Positions 18,415-27,666 are shown, counted from the stretch's first letter. The stretch is 64,000 nt of DNA from an uncultured Lachnospiraceae bacterium (GCA_947652735.1 CANTEG010000011.1:1-64000); one strand, 5' to 3'. The notes: generated by a model not told the origin, from the letters alone. Numbers and translations: made by a program.

Positions 18415-19017
18415 ATGACGGATTATATAACAACATATAGCAAGATAAATTTCAGACCGCTTGAGCCTGTTGCTGATGATATCAGGATAGAGGATATTGC
18501 ACATTCTCTTTCTATGCTGTGTAGGGCAAACGGACATTACGCATCCTTTTATTCAGTTGCAGCACACTGTCTGAACTGTTATGAGGAGGCATGTGCAAGA
18601 CGCGAGACGCCGCATGTTAAGCTTGCATGTCTGTTACATGATGCGGTGGAAAGCTACATATCGGATGTTACAAGACCAGTAAAAAAGTATCTGGAGGAAT
18701 ACCAAAAGATAGAAGAACGTCTTTCAAATCTGATATATGAAAAATTTCTCGGAAGACCGCTTACGGAATATGAGGAAAAGATGGTAGGTATCATTGATGA
18801 CGCAATGCTTTATTACGAATTTTTGGAGTTCGGTGCGGTAAAGCTTATGGATGAACCGCCTTATGTGGCTGCAACACCTGACTTTTTCAGAGGAACAATG
18901 AAACAGGTGGAACAGGAGTATTTGGATGTTTTTCATTCCATTGATTTAAATGATGTTACAGAGGTTAAGGAGACCATAAAATGGGTTCCTAAAAGCTTGA
19001 AACAGAACAATAATTAA
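18415..19017 (+). CDS. HD-domain phosphohydrolase (YfbR-like)
   Basis: A 200-residue protein with the HD metal-binding pattern: an early histidine in YSVAAHCLN (about residue 47), the LLHDAVESYISDVTRP block carrying the paired His-Asp (about residues 77-92) and a later DDAMLYYEF helix. This is the layout of the YfbR/phage-type group that acts on nucleotides or (p)ppGpp-like compounds. It is cytosolic. The exact substrate cannot be assigned. Confidence 0.75.
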   Translation: MTDYITTYSKINFRPLEPVADDIRIEDIAHSLSMLCRANGHYASFYSVAAHCLNCYEEACARRETPHVKLACLLHDAVESYISDVTRPVKKYLEEYQKIEERLSNLIYEKFLGRPLTEYEEKMVGIIDDAMLYYEFLEFGAVKLMDEPPYVAATPDFFRGTMKQVEQEYLDVFHSIDLNDVTEVKETIKWVPKSLKQNNN

Positions 19018-19060
19018 AAGCAGATATTAAGTTCTGCATATTACAGTTTGGAGATTTTAT

Positions 19061-20116
19061 ATGAACAAAAAAAATGTAGCTGTCGGAATATTGGTAATTG
19101 CACTTGTCGTGTTGTCATATTTGAATATCCTGCCTGACGTAACGGCAGTTCAAATGGTATTTAATATTGCACTTATTGTTGCAGGTTTTATCATGCTTAT
19201 CAAGGGAGCTGATATTTTTGTTGACGGAGCTTCTAAAATAGCTACAAAATTCAATATACCCCAAATGGTAATCGGACTTACAATTGTTGCATTTGGAACA
19301 TCACTTCCTGAGGCAGCAATCAGCATAAAAGCAGCAGTGAATAAAAATGCAGGTATCACGGTTGGAAATGTTGTGGGCAGTAATATCATGAATATATTGC
19401 TCATTCTTGGTGTTGCATCATGTATAGCAGCACTTCCCATTAAGAAAAATACATTAAAGATTGAAATCCCATTTGTAATTTTTATAACGATTGTTTTGCT
19501 TGTGCTCGGAGTCTTAGGCGGAGAACTCTCACTTTTGGACGGCATTATTCTTATCGTGCTTATGGCACTGTTTATGATATATCTCATAAATTCGGCAAAG
19601 AACGGTGAGACCGACGATGAGGAGACAACACTTTCAGAAAAAGATACTATGCTGAAGCTGTTTGCGCTTGTGGTGCTTGGCGGTGTCTGTATTGTCATTG
19701 GAAGTAACGTAACTGTGGATGCGGCTTCTTACGTGGCAGGTGTGTGTGGTATGGATGACAGACTTATTGGTCTTACGGTAGTTGCATTTGGAACATCGCT
19801 TCCTGAGCTTGTTACGTCTGCTACGGCTGCGAAGCACGGCAAGGTTGATATTGCCATTGGAAATATAGTCGGAAGTAATATATTTAACATACTTTTTGTT
19901 GTAGGATTGTCAAGTGTAGTATCAAATTTGGCAGCAGGGCTTCCTGTGGCTTTTGCAACTGAATTTATCAAAGATACAATCGTGGCAATTTTTGCGGCAG
20001 TTTTACTTTTCTTATGTGTATTAAAAAACAAGAAGCTTGACAAAAAGGGTGGTATTGTTATGCTCGCTGTTTATGCAGTATACTTTGCATATATTCTTTA
20101 CATGAACTATCACTAA
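19061..20116 (+). CDS. calcium/sodium antiporter, YrbG/CaxA type
   Basis: A 351-residue integral membrane protein with about ten hydrophobic segments and an internal duplication. Each half carries a copy of the alpha-repeat: FGTSLPEAAISI with VGNVVGSNIMN, and FGTSLPELVTS with IGNIVGSNIFN. The acidic residues in these repeats bind the cation. A charged cytoplasmic loop (about residues 185-200) separates the halves. It exports Ca2+ in exchange for Na+ or H+. A terminator follows at 20203-20253. Confidence 0.92.
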   Translation: MNKKNVAVGILVIALVVLSYLNILPDVTAVQMVFNIALIVAGFIMLIKGADIFVDGASKIATKFNIPQMVIGLTIVAFGTSLPEAAISIKAAVNKNAGITVGNVVGSNIMNILLILGVASCIAALPIKKNTLKIEIPFVIFITIVLLVLGVLGGELSLLDGIILIVLMALFMIYLINSAKNGETDDEETTLSEKDTMLKLFALVVLGGVCIVIGSNVTVDAASYVAGVCGMDDRLIGLTVVAFGTSLPELVTSATAAKHGKVDIAIGNIVGSNIFNILFVVGLSSVVSNLAAGLPVAFATEFIKDTIVAIFAAVLLFLCVLKNKKLDKKGGIVMLAVYAVYFAYILYMNYH

Positions 20117-20202
20117 ATGGTACAAAATATTTTCTGCTATGGTAATTTGCTACAATATATTTATGGTTAATATCTCACAGCAGTAAGGCATTATCCATCT
20201 TT

Positions 20203-20253
20203 AAACAAAAATTTATAAATCATGCCATGCAATTGATTATAAATTTTTGTTTA
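20203..20253 (+). terminator. terminator after the antiporter gene
   Basis: A long AT-rich stem, AAACAAAAATTTATAA with TATAAATTTTTGTTT, closes on a 15-20 base loop and runs into a T-rich tail. It may work in both directions. Confidence 0.7.
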
Positions 20254-20271
20254 TTTTTATTTAAAATCGTA

Positions 20272-20301
20272 TTGACATATTACTAATATTGATGCTAGTA
20301 T
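20272..20301 (+). promoter_or_regulatory. promoter of the adhesin gene
   Basis: TTGACA (20272-20277), an 18-base spacer and the extended -10 TGC-TAGTAT (20293-20301). The mRNA leader of about 145 bases contains two short hairpins, TGCTT/AAGCA near 20332 and GATGC/GCATC near 20352, and no riboswitch class that I recognise. Together with the terminator this explains the 336-base gap. Confidence 0.75.
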
Positions 20302-20452
20302 GTATACACTCTAAAACAAAACATTGGTGTGCTTGTCGTGAAGCAGGCTAAGATGCGGATGATAGCATCGGAAACTTTATTCTTTATCTTCATTTTTCGG
20401 ATTTTCCCATTGAAACATAAGCTTTTGCAGAATTTATTTACGGAGGAATGTT

Positions 20453-23400
20453 ATGTTGAGAAATAAATTATGCAATAAAATGCTTACAGTGTGCGGAATT
20501 ATAATTTTTGTTGCCGCTTTATTTGGAAGCATTGTTAAATTAAGTGCATCCGAGAGTAATGTTATTTTTTCAGAGGGAGGTGATTTTAGAAATTATATTT
20601 CAGGAACAGGAACGTATTTTGACTGGGTTAGGTCGTTTTATAAGGATGGAAATGACAGAGTTGCATATTGTACCCAGTCAGACAGACCGCCTGCGGTTGA
20701 GGATGCAGGTGCATACACGATAAACGGTGCTGTAATTGAGGGTTCGGAAGGCATACATAAAAATATAACGACAATTGCCTGTAACGGTTATCCGCTCAAA
20801 TATGGTACCTATGCGGTGAAGGGTTCGGGAAAAAACATAGAATATAAGTCAGGACTTATCATAGGTGACAAGCTTTACAAGTGTACCGAGGAGGAAGCAA
20901 GAGCCGCAACTGCATTTGCAATTCACAGGAAAATGATAGATTATGCAGAGACAGATAAGGAACATGCAGAGGGAAACAACGTAACGATTACAACAATTGA
21001 AAATGGCATGGATGCAGTAAACGATGTAAATAAAATACAGGATGCACTATATAAAAGTGTTATCGCCAAATACAGTATCAATATGTCATGGGTCGAAAAG
21101 GATGAGAACGGTAACTATAAAAAGGTTGAAAAGCCAAAAGCTGTTTCGGAGGACGGCAAAAATCTTGACTATTATATAAAAGTAACTACCTTTGACTGTT
21201 ATGCGGACCATTTTGAACTGCTTACAGGTGATAACTATTTAGCAGGAGTGGTCATATATGATACAGAATATAAAAGTGCATTTGAAAAATTTGTCCATAT
21301 CAAGGTGCCAAAAACAGACGGAAGTGGTAAAGAGATAGGATTAAAATGCTATTCCAGTGTTTCGGCAAAGGAAAAGGCAACGACGCTTGGAAGCGAAAAA
21401 TATCAGGATTTTATTATTATTCCTGAAAGTGAAATTGTGTCAGAAAGTATTTCCACAGATTATCCGGGAGGGGACTTGACTGTGTCCAAAATAGATGCAA
21501 CAACAGGATTTCCACTTGCGGGGGCAGTGTATGGCATATATGGTGACAGCAAATGTAGTAAGCTTGTGACAACGGTTGAGACAGATAAGGATGGTCAGGG
21601 AACCATACAAAATCTTGATGTGGGAAATTATTATGTCAGGGAAATAACCCCGCCCCACGGATATTCACTCAATACGGAGATTATTCCCATTACGGTAAGG
21701 GCAGGAGAACAAAGTGAGGCAAAAACCGTAAATATACCCATTGAAATATGCATAGAGGTGGAAAAAAGAGACAAGGAAACCAATTCCACAAACCCGCAGG
21801 GAGACGGAACATTAATAGGAGCTGAGTATGGGCTTTATGCCAAAACAGATATCAGCCATCCCGATGGAAAAACAGGAATTGTATACAAGGCAGATGAATT
21901 AATTGATAGACTGAAAATTGACAGTGACTGCAAGGCAAAAAAGGATAATCTTGTTGTGGGGCAATACTATATTAAGGAGCTTAAGGCACCGGAAGGGTAT
22001 GTGCTTGATACTACAGTGTATGACGTTGACTGTGCCTGTGATGGTTACTCAAAAAAGACTTATACGGCAAAATGTACGGTCCTTGAAACTCCTGCAAAAC
22101 AGGCGTTCCAGCTCATAAAATACTATGGTGAGACAGGTGAGGAGCAAAAGCCGTTGAAGCAGGCAGGTTTTTCAGCATGGCTTTTGTCGGAGCTTTCAGT
22201 TGATGAGATGGGACAATATGATTTTACATCGGCAAAGCCTTATCCAATAGCCAGTGACGGCTCAACGGAGCTGTTTACGGATGAACAGGGATATGCATGC
22301 AGTAAGGAGCTTCCGTACGGAACTTATATCGTAAGGGAGACAACGGTTCCGTCAGGCTACAAGCCCATAAAGGACTTTATTGTAGTGATAGATAAAGACA
22401 GCCGAAAACCGCAGGAATGGAGACTGCTTCATGATGACAGCTTTGGTGCAAAACTGAAAATCATCAAAAAGGATGGAAGTACAAAAAGAACCATTTTGAA
22501 ACCGGGTTTTGCGTTTAAAATATATGATATGGACCACAAATGTTATGTGGAGCAGGAGACAAGCTATCCTGAGTATAAGCTGCATCAGTCATATATGACA
22601 GGAGAGGAGGGATACTTAATTCTTCCAGAGGAGCTTCCGCCAGGGAATTATAGAATTGAGGAGGTTGCCTGTCCTATCGACAGTAAGTATACGTTAAATA
22701 ACGAAACGGTAGAAATAAAAATATCCGCAGATGAGCCATATAAGCTTGAGGACGGAATCCCCATAGTCGAGATAGAATTTTGCAATCAGCCTGTCTATGG
22801 CAGACTTAAGGTTAAAAAGCTTTTGGAGCTTCAGGGTGTTTTGCCAGACTGCCTGACAAGTGATGCCAAGACAGAGCTTCAGGTATCCTTTGAACTTTAC
22901 GCGGCGGAGGATATTTATTCCTATGACGGTAATATTGACGAACAGGGAAACAGGGAGAAGCTGCTTGCGGAAAATGAGCTTGTACATACCTTTGACATAG
23001 ATATCAGAAACGGGAATGAGGCAGTAATTGAAGGACTTCCGCTTGGAAAATATTATTTAAAGGAAACGGGTACAATTCCGGGATATGTTTTTACGGATAA
23101 GCCTATCTATGTGGAATTAAAGTATCAAGACGAGACAACAGCGATTGTAACAGAGGAACTATCCGTTATCAATGAACCTACGGAAATCAAAATATACAAA
23201 AAGGATAAAGCAACAGGGACAAATCTTTCAGGTGCAGACCTTATTGTTATGGATGCAAGCGGGAATGTGGCTGCTAAGTGGACATCAGATGACAGTGCCC
23301 ACAAGGTATATGGACTTACAATCGGAGAGCAGTACACAATACATGAGGCACATGCACCAAAGGGTTATGATGTGGGTGAGGATGTGCAATTTACCCTTGA

Positions 23401-23581
23401 AAAAAATAAACAGGAGATAAGCATATACAATGAAAAAAGCAAGCTTGTCCTCGGAGAAAAGGGCAGACTTGACAGTACTCCAAACACGGGAGACCGCCCG
23501 AGGATGGTTGTATATATCTTATTGGCAGTAAGCCTGCTTGGTATAGCTGTTATTCTTTTGCGTTTTTCTCCAAAAGACTGA
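20453..23581 (+). CDS. sortase-anchored adhesin with thioester-like N-domain and repeated SpaA/CnaB domains
   Basis: A 1042-residue surface protein. A signal peptide (residues 1-32) is followed by a domain resembling bacterial thioester adhesins: C73 in AYCTQS, the NGYPLKYG segment and a TxxAIx helix. The usual thioester glutamine is A154 here. About six prealbumin-like SpaA/CnaB domains follow, starting near residue 341, recognisable by repeated YYVRE, YYIKE, YIVRE, YRIEE and YYLKE strands. The C-terminus has a sorting signal TPNTGD, a hydrophobic helix and a short tail (RFSPKD). CnaB domains usually form internal Lys-Asn or Lys-Asp isopeptide bonds. Its last 32 bases overlap the convergent GGDEF-EAL gene. 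Confidence 0.88.
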   Translation: MLRNKLCNKMLTVCGIIIFVAALFGSIVKLSASESNVIFSEGGDFRNYISGTGTYFDWVRSFYKDGNDRVAYCTQSDRPPAVEDAGAYTINGAVIEGSEGIHKNITTIACNGYPLKYGTYAVKGSGKNIEYKSGLIIGDKLYKCTEEEARAATAFAIHRKMIDYAETDKEHAEGNNVTITTIENGMDAVNDVNKIQDALYKSVIAKYSINMSWVEKDENGNYKKVEKPKAVSEDGKNLDYYIKVTTFDCYADHFELLTGDNYLAGVVIYDTEYKSAFEKFVHIKVPKTDGSGKEIGLKCYSSVSAKEKATTLGSEKYQDFIIIPESEIVSESISTDYPGGDLTVSKIDATTGFPLAGAVYGIYGDSKCSKLVTTVETDKDGQGTIQNLDVGNYYVREITPPHGYSLNTEIIPITVRAGEQSEAKTVNIPIEICIEVEKRDKETNSTNPQGDGTLIGAEYGLYAKTDISHPDGKTGIVYKADELIDRLKIDSDCKAKKDNLVVGQYYIKELKAPEGYVLDTTVYDVDCACDGYSKKTYTAKCTVLETPAKQAFQLIKYYGETGEEQKPLKQAGFSAWLLSELSVDEMGQYDFTSAKPYPIASDGSTELFTDEQGYACSKELPYGTYIVRETTVPSGYKPIKDFIVVIDKDSRKPQEWRLLHDDSFGAKLKIIKKDGSTKRTILKPGFAFKIYDMDHKCYVEQETSYPEYKLHQSYMTGEEGYLILPEELPPGNYRIEEVACPIDSKYTLNNETVEIKISADEPYKLEDGIPIVEIEFCNQPVYGRLKVKKLLELQGVLPDCLTSDAKTELQVSFELYAAEDIYSYDGNIDEQGNREKLLAENELVHTFDIDIRNGNEAVIEGLPLGKYYLKETGTIPGYVFTDKPIYVELKYQDETTAIVTEELSVINEPTEIKIYKKDKATGTNLSGADLIVMDASGNVAAKWTSDDSAHKVYGLTIGEQYTIHEAHAPKGYDVGEDVQFTLEKNKQEISIYNEKSKLVLGEKGRLDSTPNTGDRPRMVVYILLAVSLLGIAVILLRFSPKD

Positions 23582-25958
23582 TAAACTCTGAGCCACTGAC
23601 AGGCTTTGAAAAAAGGTAACCCTGAAGTGTGTCACAGAATTGGTCGCGTAAAATACTAAGCTGTTCGGAATCCTCCACACCCTCTGCAACGACTGTTATA
23701 TTCATCTTATGTGCAAGTGAAATAATTGTGTCTGCAATACAGCGGTCTTTTTCATTTGTACATATGCCCTGTATAAATGACTTGTCAATTTTGAGAGTGT
23801 CTATTGGGATACGTGTCAGGTAATTAAATGATGAGTAGCCCGTGCCAAAGTCATCTAGTGCTATTGTGGCACCAAGTGCTTTCATCTGGTTAATCAGGTC
23901 TAAATTGTGTTCGAAAGAGTCCATAAGGACACTCTCGGTGATTTCTATTTCAAGATACCTTAAATCCATGCCGGTTTTCTCCGGTATGGATTTAATTGTA
24001 TCAATCAAATGTGTATCCTTAAGCTGTGCAGTGGAAATGTTAACGGATACCCGAAGTGGGTTAAAACCGCTGTCAATCAGAGACTGGTTAAAGCTGCACG
24101 CCTCGTATAATGCCCATTCGCCAAGCTCATTTATCAGTCCGTTTTCCTCTGCAACAGGAATAAATTCCACAGGAGAAATCAAACCAACCTCCTTGGAGTT
24201 AATCCGCATGAGTGCTTCATAGCCAGTGATTTTATTTGTAATAACATTGACCTGAGGCTGATAGTTTAAATAAACTTCGTTGTTTTCAATTACGGTTTCA
24301 AGTATTTCTGCCAGATTGTTTTTTCGGTTTACGTCATCCTCCATATAGCTGTTGAAAAATCTATAGCTGTTTTTGCCTGAGTTTTTTGCACTGTACATTG
24401 CGATGTCTGCATTTTTAATCAGCTCGCTTATGGTAAGTCCATCCTTCGGAAAGCATGCAATACCAACGCTCATGGAAACATGTGCGAACTCATCGTCAAG
24501 TTCAATCGGATGCTGCACGATTGTCATAAAATCAGTGGCATAGCTCTCTAAGTCCTCCAATGCACCATATGTATTTTTCAGGATAAGAAATTCGTCTCCG
24601 CCTGTTCTTGCAAGTATGTCATCCTCCGATGTGCATGATGCAAGCTGGTCAGCAACCTTTTTCAGGAGCAAATCGCCGTAATCATGTCCTAAGGTGTCAT
24701 TTACATTTTTGAAATTATCAAGGTCAATAAAAAATATAGCTTTTCTGGCAAGCCCCCTGCTTGCGTTTAAAAAGGATTCATGTGCGTATTTCATAAATGC
24801 AACCCTGTTGTACAATCCTGTCAACCCGTCATGATATGCCAGATGTTCAATGTGGGCGTAATTCTTTTTAAGAAGTGCCTCATTTGCCTCAAGCATTTTA
24901 TTGGATTCCGTTAATTGGTTGTAGTTGTCTGATATTATATTCATCATGGAATTAAAGCTTGTGGAAAGCTCGCCAAATTCATCATCTGTGTCTATATTGC
25001 ACACGATATCAAGATGTCCGGCAGCCGCCTCTGTCATGTCGTCTTTCAGGGTAAGGATAGGTGTTGTATATTTTTGCACAAGCGTACGGCTTATTCTGAG
25101 TGTTATGATAAACAGTAAAATAAGCAATGAAATTAATATGAGAGGAACAGTAGAAATGATATCACGGTATGGGCTGTCATCCGGTTTGATAATGTATATC
25201 CAGTTAAAATCAGGTAAAACTGCATAACCGTATATATTGTTTAAGGTTGCTTCGTTGTCGGTAAAGTAGCCGTTTGAAGCACCTGACCCAAGAAGTGCAT
25301 TGGCAAGCCCGCTTAATTTGCTGCCGTCCTGAAACAGCTTGTGTGAAAAAAGAAAGTCATCTGTTCCAGTGAGAACGGATGCGTCACCAATTTCAGGTAC
25401 AAAGGCAGAAAAATAATCTGCTGTTATGTTTGCACATAAAAGACCTACTGTTGTTTTTTGGGTAACAACAGGGGTGATAATATCTATACTGTTACTGTTT
25501 GCCGCGTGCATGACAGTCGTTGTCGTGATGTCAGAAAGGGGCATATCCATATACTCTTTCCAGTCACCTGTATGACTGCTGTCGGTACCTGTAATATAAG
25601 CACCGTTTCTATCATAGAGATAAATATTGATATAGCCGTGGGCATAGTCAGTGCTTGACTGAATTTCATCCATGACTGCTTCATAGTATGACGAATCAGA
25701 ATCAGATAATCCGTCTGAGCTTTCCGATGTCAGATATTGAACAGAAACGGAATTGGAAAGACTTTCAAGCATTGCAAGCTGAATACTTAGCTGGGCATCA
25801 AATCCTTCAGCATTGTTCTTTGCAATTTCAGTTGCAGAAACCTTTGCCATATCAAGATATTTGTTATATGAAACAATATAGGTAATAGCCGTAACGATAA
25901 TAAGCGGCAGTGTCGCTAAAAGCAGAAGCGACAGATTCAGTGATTTTTTAATGGACAT
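23550..25958 (-). CDS. membrane GGDEF-EAL c-di-GMP enzyme with extracellular Cache-like sensor and HAMP
   Basis: An 802-residue protein. An N-terminal membrane helix is followed by an extracellular Cache-like sensor (about residues 35-265), a second helix, a HAMP domain (about 290-345) and then cytoplasmic catalytic domains. The cyclase motif GGDEF is intact (near residue 452). The phosphodiesterase domain keeps EAL (near 581), SVNIS, EITES, DDFGTGYSS (near 702) and VAEGVE. Both making and breaking c-di-GMP are therefore possible, with the balance set by the sensed ligand. GGGAGAG precedes the start and a promoter lies at 25999-26027. It converges on the adhesin gene, a plausible target pathway. 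Confidence 0.93.
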   Translation of the reverse strand: MSIKKSLNLSLLLLATLPLIIVTAITYIVSYNKYLDMAKVSATEIAKNNAEGFDAQLSIQLAMLESLSNSVSVQYLTSESSDGLSDSDSSYYEAVMDEIQSSTDYAHGYINIYLYDRNGAYITGTDSSHTGDWKEYMDMPLSDITTTTVMHAANSNSIDIITPVVTQKTTVGLLCANITADYFSAFVPEIGDASVLTGTDDFLFSHKLFQDGSKLSGLANALLGSGASNGYFTDNEATLNNIYGYAVLPDFNWIYIIKPDDSPYRDIISTVPLILISLLILLFIITLRISRTLVQKYTTPILTLKDDMTEAAAGHLDIVCNIDTDDEFGELSTSFNSMMNIISDNYNQLTESNKMLEANEALLKKNYAHIEHLAYHDGLTGLYNRVAFMKYAHESFLNASRGLARKAIFFIDLDNFKNVNDTLGHDYGDLLLKKVADQLASCTSEDDILARTGGDEFLILKNTYGALEDLESYATDFMTIVQHPIELDDEFAHVSMSVGIACFPKDGLTISELIKNADIAMYSAKNSGKNSYRFFNSYMEDDVNRKNNLAEILETVIENNEVYLNYQPQVNVITNKITGYEALMRINSKEVGLISPVEFIPVAEENGLINELGEWALYEACSFNQSLIDSGFNPLRVSVNISTAQLKDTHLIDTIKSIPEKTGMDLRYLEIEITESVLMDSFEHNLDLINQMKALGATIALDDFGTGYSSFNYLTRIPIDTLKIDKSFIQGICTNEKDRCIADTIISLAHKMNITVVAEGVEDSEQLSILRDQFCDTLQGYLFSKPVSGSEFISLLEKNAKE

Positions 25959-25998
25959 GTTAATTTCTCTCCCGGTAAAATTGGTATAACTGACTTAA

Positions 25999-26027
25999 AT
26001 ATTAACAAAAAAACCCCTGTTTTTCAA
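25999..26027 (-). promoter_or_regulatory. promoter of the GGDEF-EAL gene
   Basis: On the minus strand TTGAAA (26022-26027), a 17-base spacer and TAATAT (25999-26004), about 40 bases before the start codon. Confidence 0.65.
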
Positions 26028-26107
26028 CTTGAAAATCTTTTTTGGAGATATAATAAAAGTTCAAAAGCAGATTATGTTTTTGTTCATGATTATTATGTAG
26101 AATAAAG

Positions 26108-26136
26108 TTGATTTTGCATCTCTTTTTGTGTATAAT
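26108..26136 (+). promoter_or_regulatory. promoter of the CheX-fusion/cheY unit
   Basis: TTGATT (26108-26113), exactly 17 bases, then a perfect TATAAT (26131-26136). The coding start is only about 27 bases beyond the expected transcription start. Confidence 0.75.
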
Positions 26137-26169
26137 TCAAGATATGGCATTTTTGTAAGGAGGAGAAAT

Positions 26170-27060
26170 ATGTTTGGTGTTTATTTTGGTAAGTATCTAC
26201 AGGATATTGGTGTATTGACAGGGGAACAATATGACAACATAGTAGAGGAAAGCCGTCATTCAAGAGTTAAGATGGGACTTTTAGCAGTAAATGAGGGACT
26301 GATGACCGAGGCACAGGCGGATGAGGTCAATCAGATTCAGGCGATGAAAGATGCACGTTTTGGGGATATTGCTATAGAGAAAGGATATCTTACGGACAGT
26401 CAGGTTGGAGATCTGTTAAAAAAACAGGGAGATTCATATCTGCTTTTTGTTCAGGCTCTGATTGAAAAGGATATTTTGTCGCTTGAGGAAATACAGAAGC
26501 ACCTTAACAAATACAAAAAGGTTGAACGGTTTACCGCTCTTGACGTAGATGCATTAAAAAGCTCTGATATTGACAAGATTATTCCTATATTTACAAGGGA
26601 TTCAACTGTACCTGCCGTGGTAAAGGATTATATTGCCATGATGGCGAGAACAATTATAAGATTTGTAGATAACAAGGTGAGATTTGAAAGAATTGAGCGC
26701 CTGAATACATATACATCCAAATATATTGCAAGCCAGTGTTTTTCTGGTGACTATGAATTATTCATAGGAATTTGCGGAGACGGAGATAAGCTGATTGGAG
26801 AAGCATATGCAAAGGAGGAGTTTCCAGAGATTGATGAGGATTGTTTGGACTCTGTTTGTGAGTTTATCAATATATGCAATGGCTTGTTTGCTTCAAAAAT
26901 GAGTCAGGAAGATGCAACAATTGATATGCTTCCTCCAAATATGTATACAGAAATTACAACAATTAGTTCAGAGGGAAATATGTTTATGATTCCTTGTTTT
27001 ATCAGAGGACAACGTGCTGATATAATCATATGTATGGAGTCCCACTGGAGTATAGTATAA
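26170..27060 (+). CDS. CheX-like phosphatase domain fused to an MshEN/GspE-N-like N-terminal domain
   Basis: A 296-residue cytosolic protein. The first 120 residues are helical and repetitive (FGKYLQDIGVLT, MGLLAVNEGLMT, FGDIAIEKGYLT), the pattern of GspE-N/MshEN-like modules, some of which bind c-di-GMP. The C-terminal half resembles CheX, with the ExxN signature in CEFINICNG (near residue 240). AAGGAGGAG precedes the ATG at 26170. The upstream in-frame ATG at 26128 lies within the promoter. A cheY gene follows 32 bases later, so this is probably its phosphatase or regulator. The N-terminal ligand is inference. Confidence 0.7.
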   Translation: MFGVYFGKYLQDIGVLTGEQYDNIVEESRHSRVKMGLLAVNEGLMTEAQADEVNQIQAMKDARFGDIAIEKGYLTDSQVGDLLKKQGDSYLLFVQALIEKDILSLEEIQKHLNKYKKVERFTALDVDALKSSDIDKIIPIFTRDSTVPAVVKDYIAMMARTIIRFVDNKVRFERIERLNTYTSKYIASQCFSGDYELFIGICGDGDKLIGEAYAKEEFPEIDEDCLDSVCEFINICNGLFASKMSQEDATIDMLPPNMYTEITTISSEGNMFMIPCFIRGQRADIIICMESHWSIV

Positions 27061-27092
27061 TATTATCATTTCATGAAAGGGTGAACAAACAC

Positions 27093-27449
27093 ATGGCAAA
27101 TATACTTATTGTTGATGACTCAAGAACATCCAGAAAAATACTGAGGGGTGTTTTGGAAGATGCAGGTCATACTGTAATTGATGAAGCAAAGAACGGTCAG
27201 GAAGGATATGACTTATATGTACAGCATAAGCCGGATCTTGTGACGATGGATATCACGATGCCGGTTATGGATGGCGTTGAGGCACTTAAGAAAATCAAGG
27301 GCGATTTTCCTGATGCCAAGATTATTATGGTTACTGCCGCAGGTCAGAAGCACAATATGCTCGATGCAATCAAGAGCGGGGCTTCGGAATTTATTACGAA
27401 ACCGTTTGATGCTAATCAGATAACATCTATGATTGACAGCATATTATAA
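27093..27449 (+). CDS. cheY: CheY-like single-domain response regulator
   Basis: A 118-residue receiver domain only. Acidic pocket VDDS (residues 7-10), the phosphorylated Asp in TMDITMP (near residue 52), the conserved Thr in MVTAAG and the Lys in FITKPFDA are all present, so it should be phosphorylated by CheA and act by protein contact. The start at 27093 follows AAAGG. It pairs with the CheX-fusion gene upstream, and the TMDITMPVMDG signature is typical of Firmicute CheY. Confidence 0.88.
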   Translation: MANILIVDDSRTSRKILRGVLEDAGHTVIDEAKNGQEGYDLYVQHKPDLVTMDITMPVMDGVEALKKIKGDFPDAKIIMVTAAGQKHNMLDAIKSGASEFITKPFDANQITSMIDSIL

Positions 27450-27450
27450 T

Positions 27451-27645
27451 ATATAAGGGTCCTAAGGAGTCCTCCCACTTCGCGGGTCCGTTTTTAAGAT
27501 ATATTATATGACATATAAGGGTCCTAAGGAATCCTCCCACTTCGTGGGTCCCTCCTTAGGACATGTTATACTACAATAATAAGTCAGGGGACTGTCGCAG
27601 AGATTCCTCAGTGCGGGAGCCCCCTTTCGTGTTTTAAGATTAGGA
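27451..27645 (+). repeat. repeated hairpin sequences between cheY and the AspA-like pair
   Basis: A 40-base direct repeat occurs at 27451-27490 and 27513-27552, with about 3 differences. In the second copy GTCCTAAGGA pairs with TCCTTAGGAC downstream and encloses a CCCAC-TTC-GTGGG hairpin. The first copy ends in GTTTTTAAG, like a terminator. A third, unrelated hairpin with GGGGACT/AGCCCC arms lies at about 27586-27625. No gene is seen in these 217 bases. Confidence 0.75.
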
Positions 27646-27666
27646 AACTGTTTTAGGAGAACTACT

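Noticed and set aside
20302-20452. c-di-GMP riboswitch before the adhesin gene
   Set aside because: The expected conserved core elements of class I and class II c-di-GMP riboswitches are not visible. Only short generic hairpins are present.
27451-27645. T-box leader or CRISPR-like repeats
   Set aside because: There is no T-box core motif, the downstream gene is not a tRNA or amino-acid gene, and two copies with no spacers of constant length do not make a CRISPR array.
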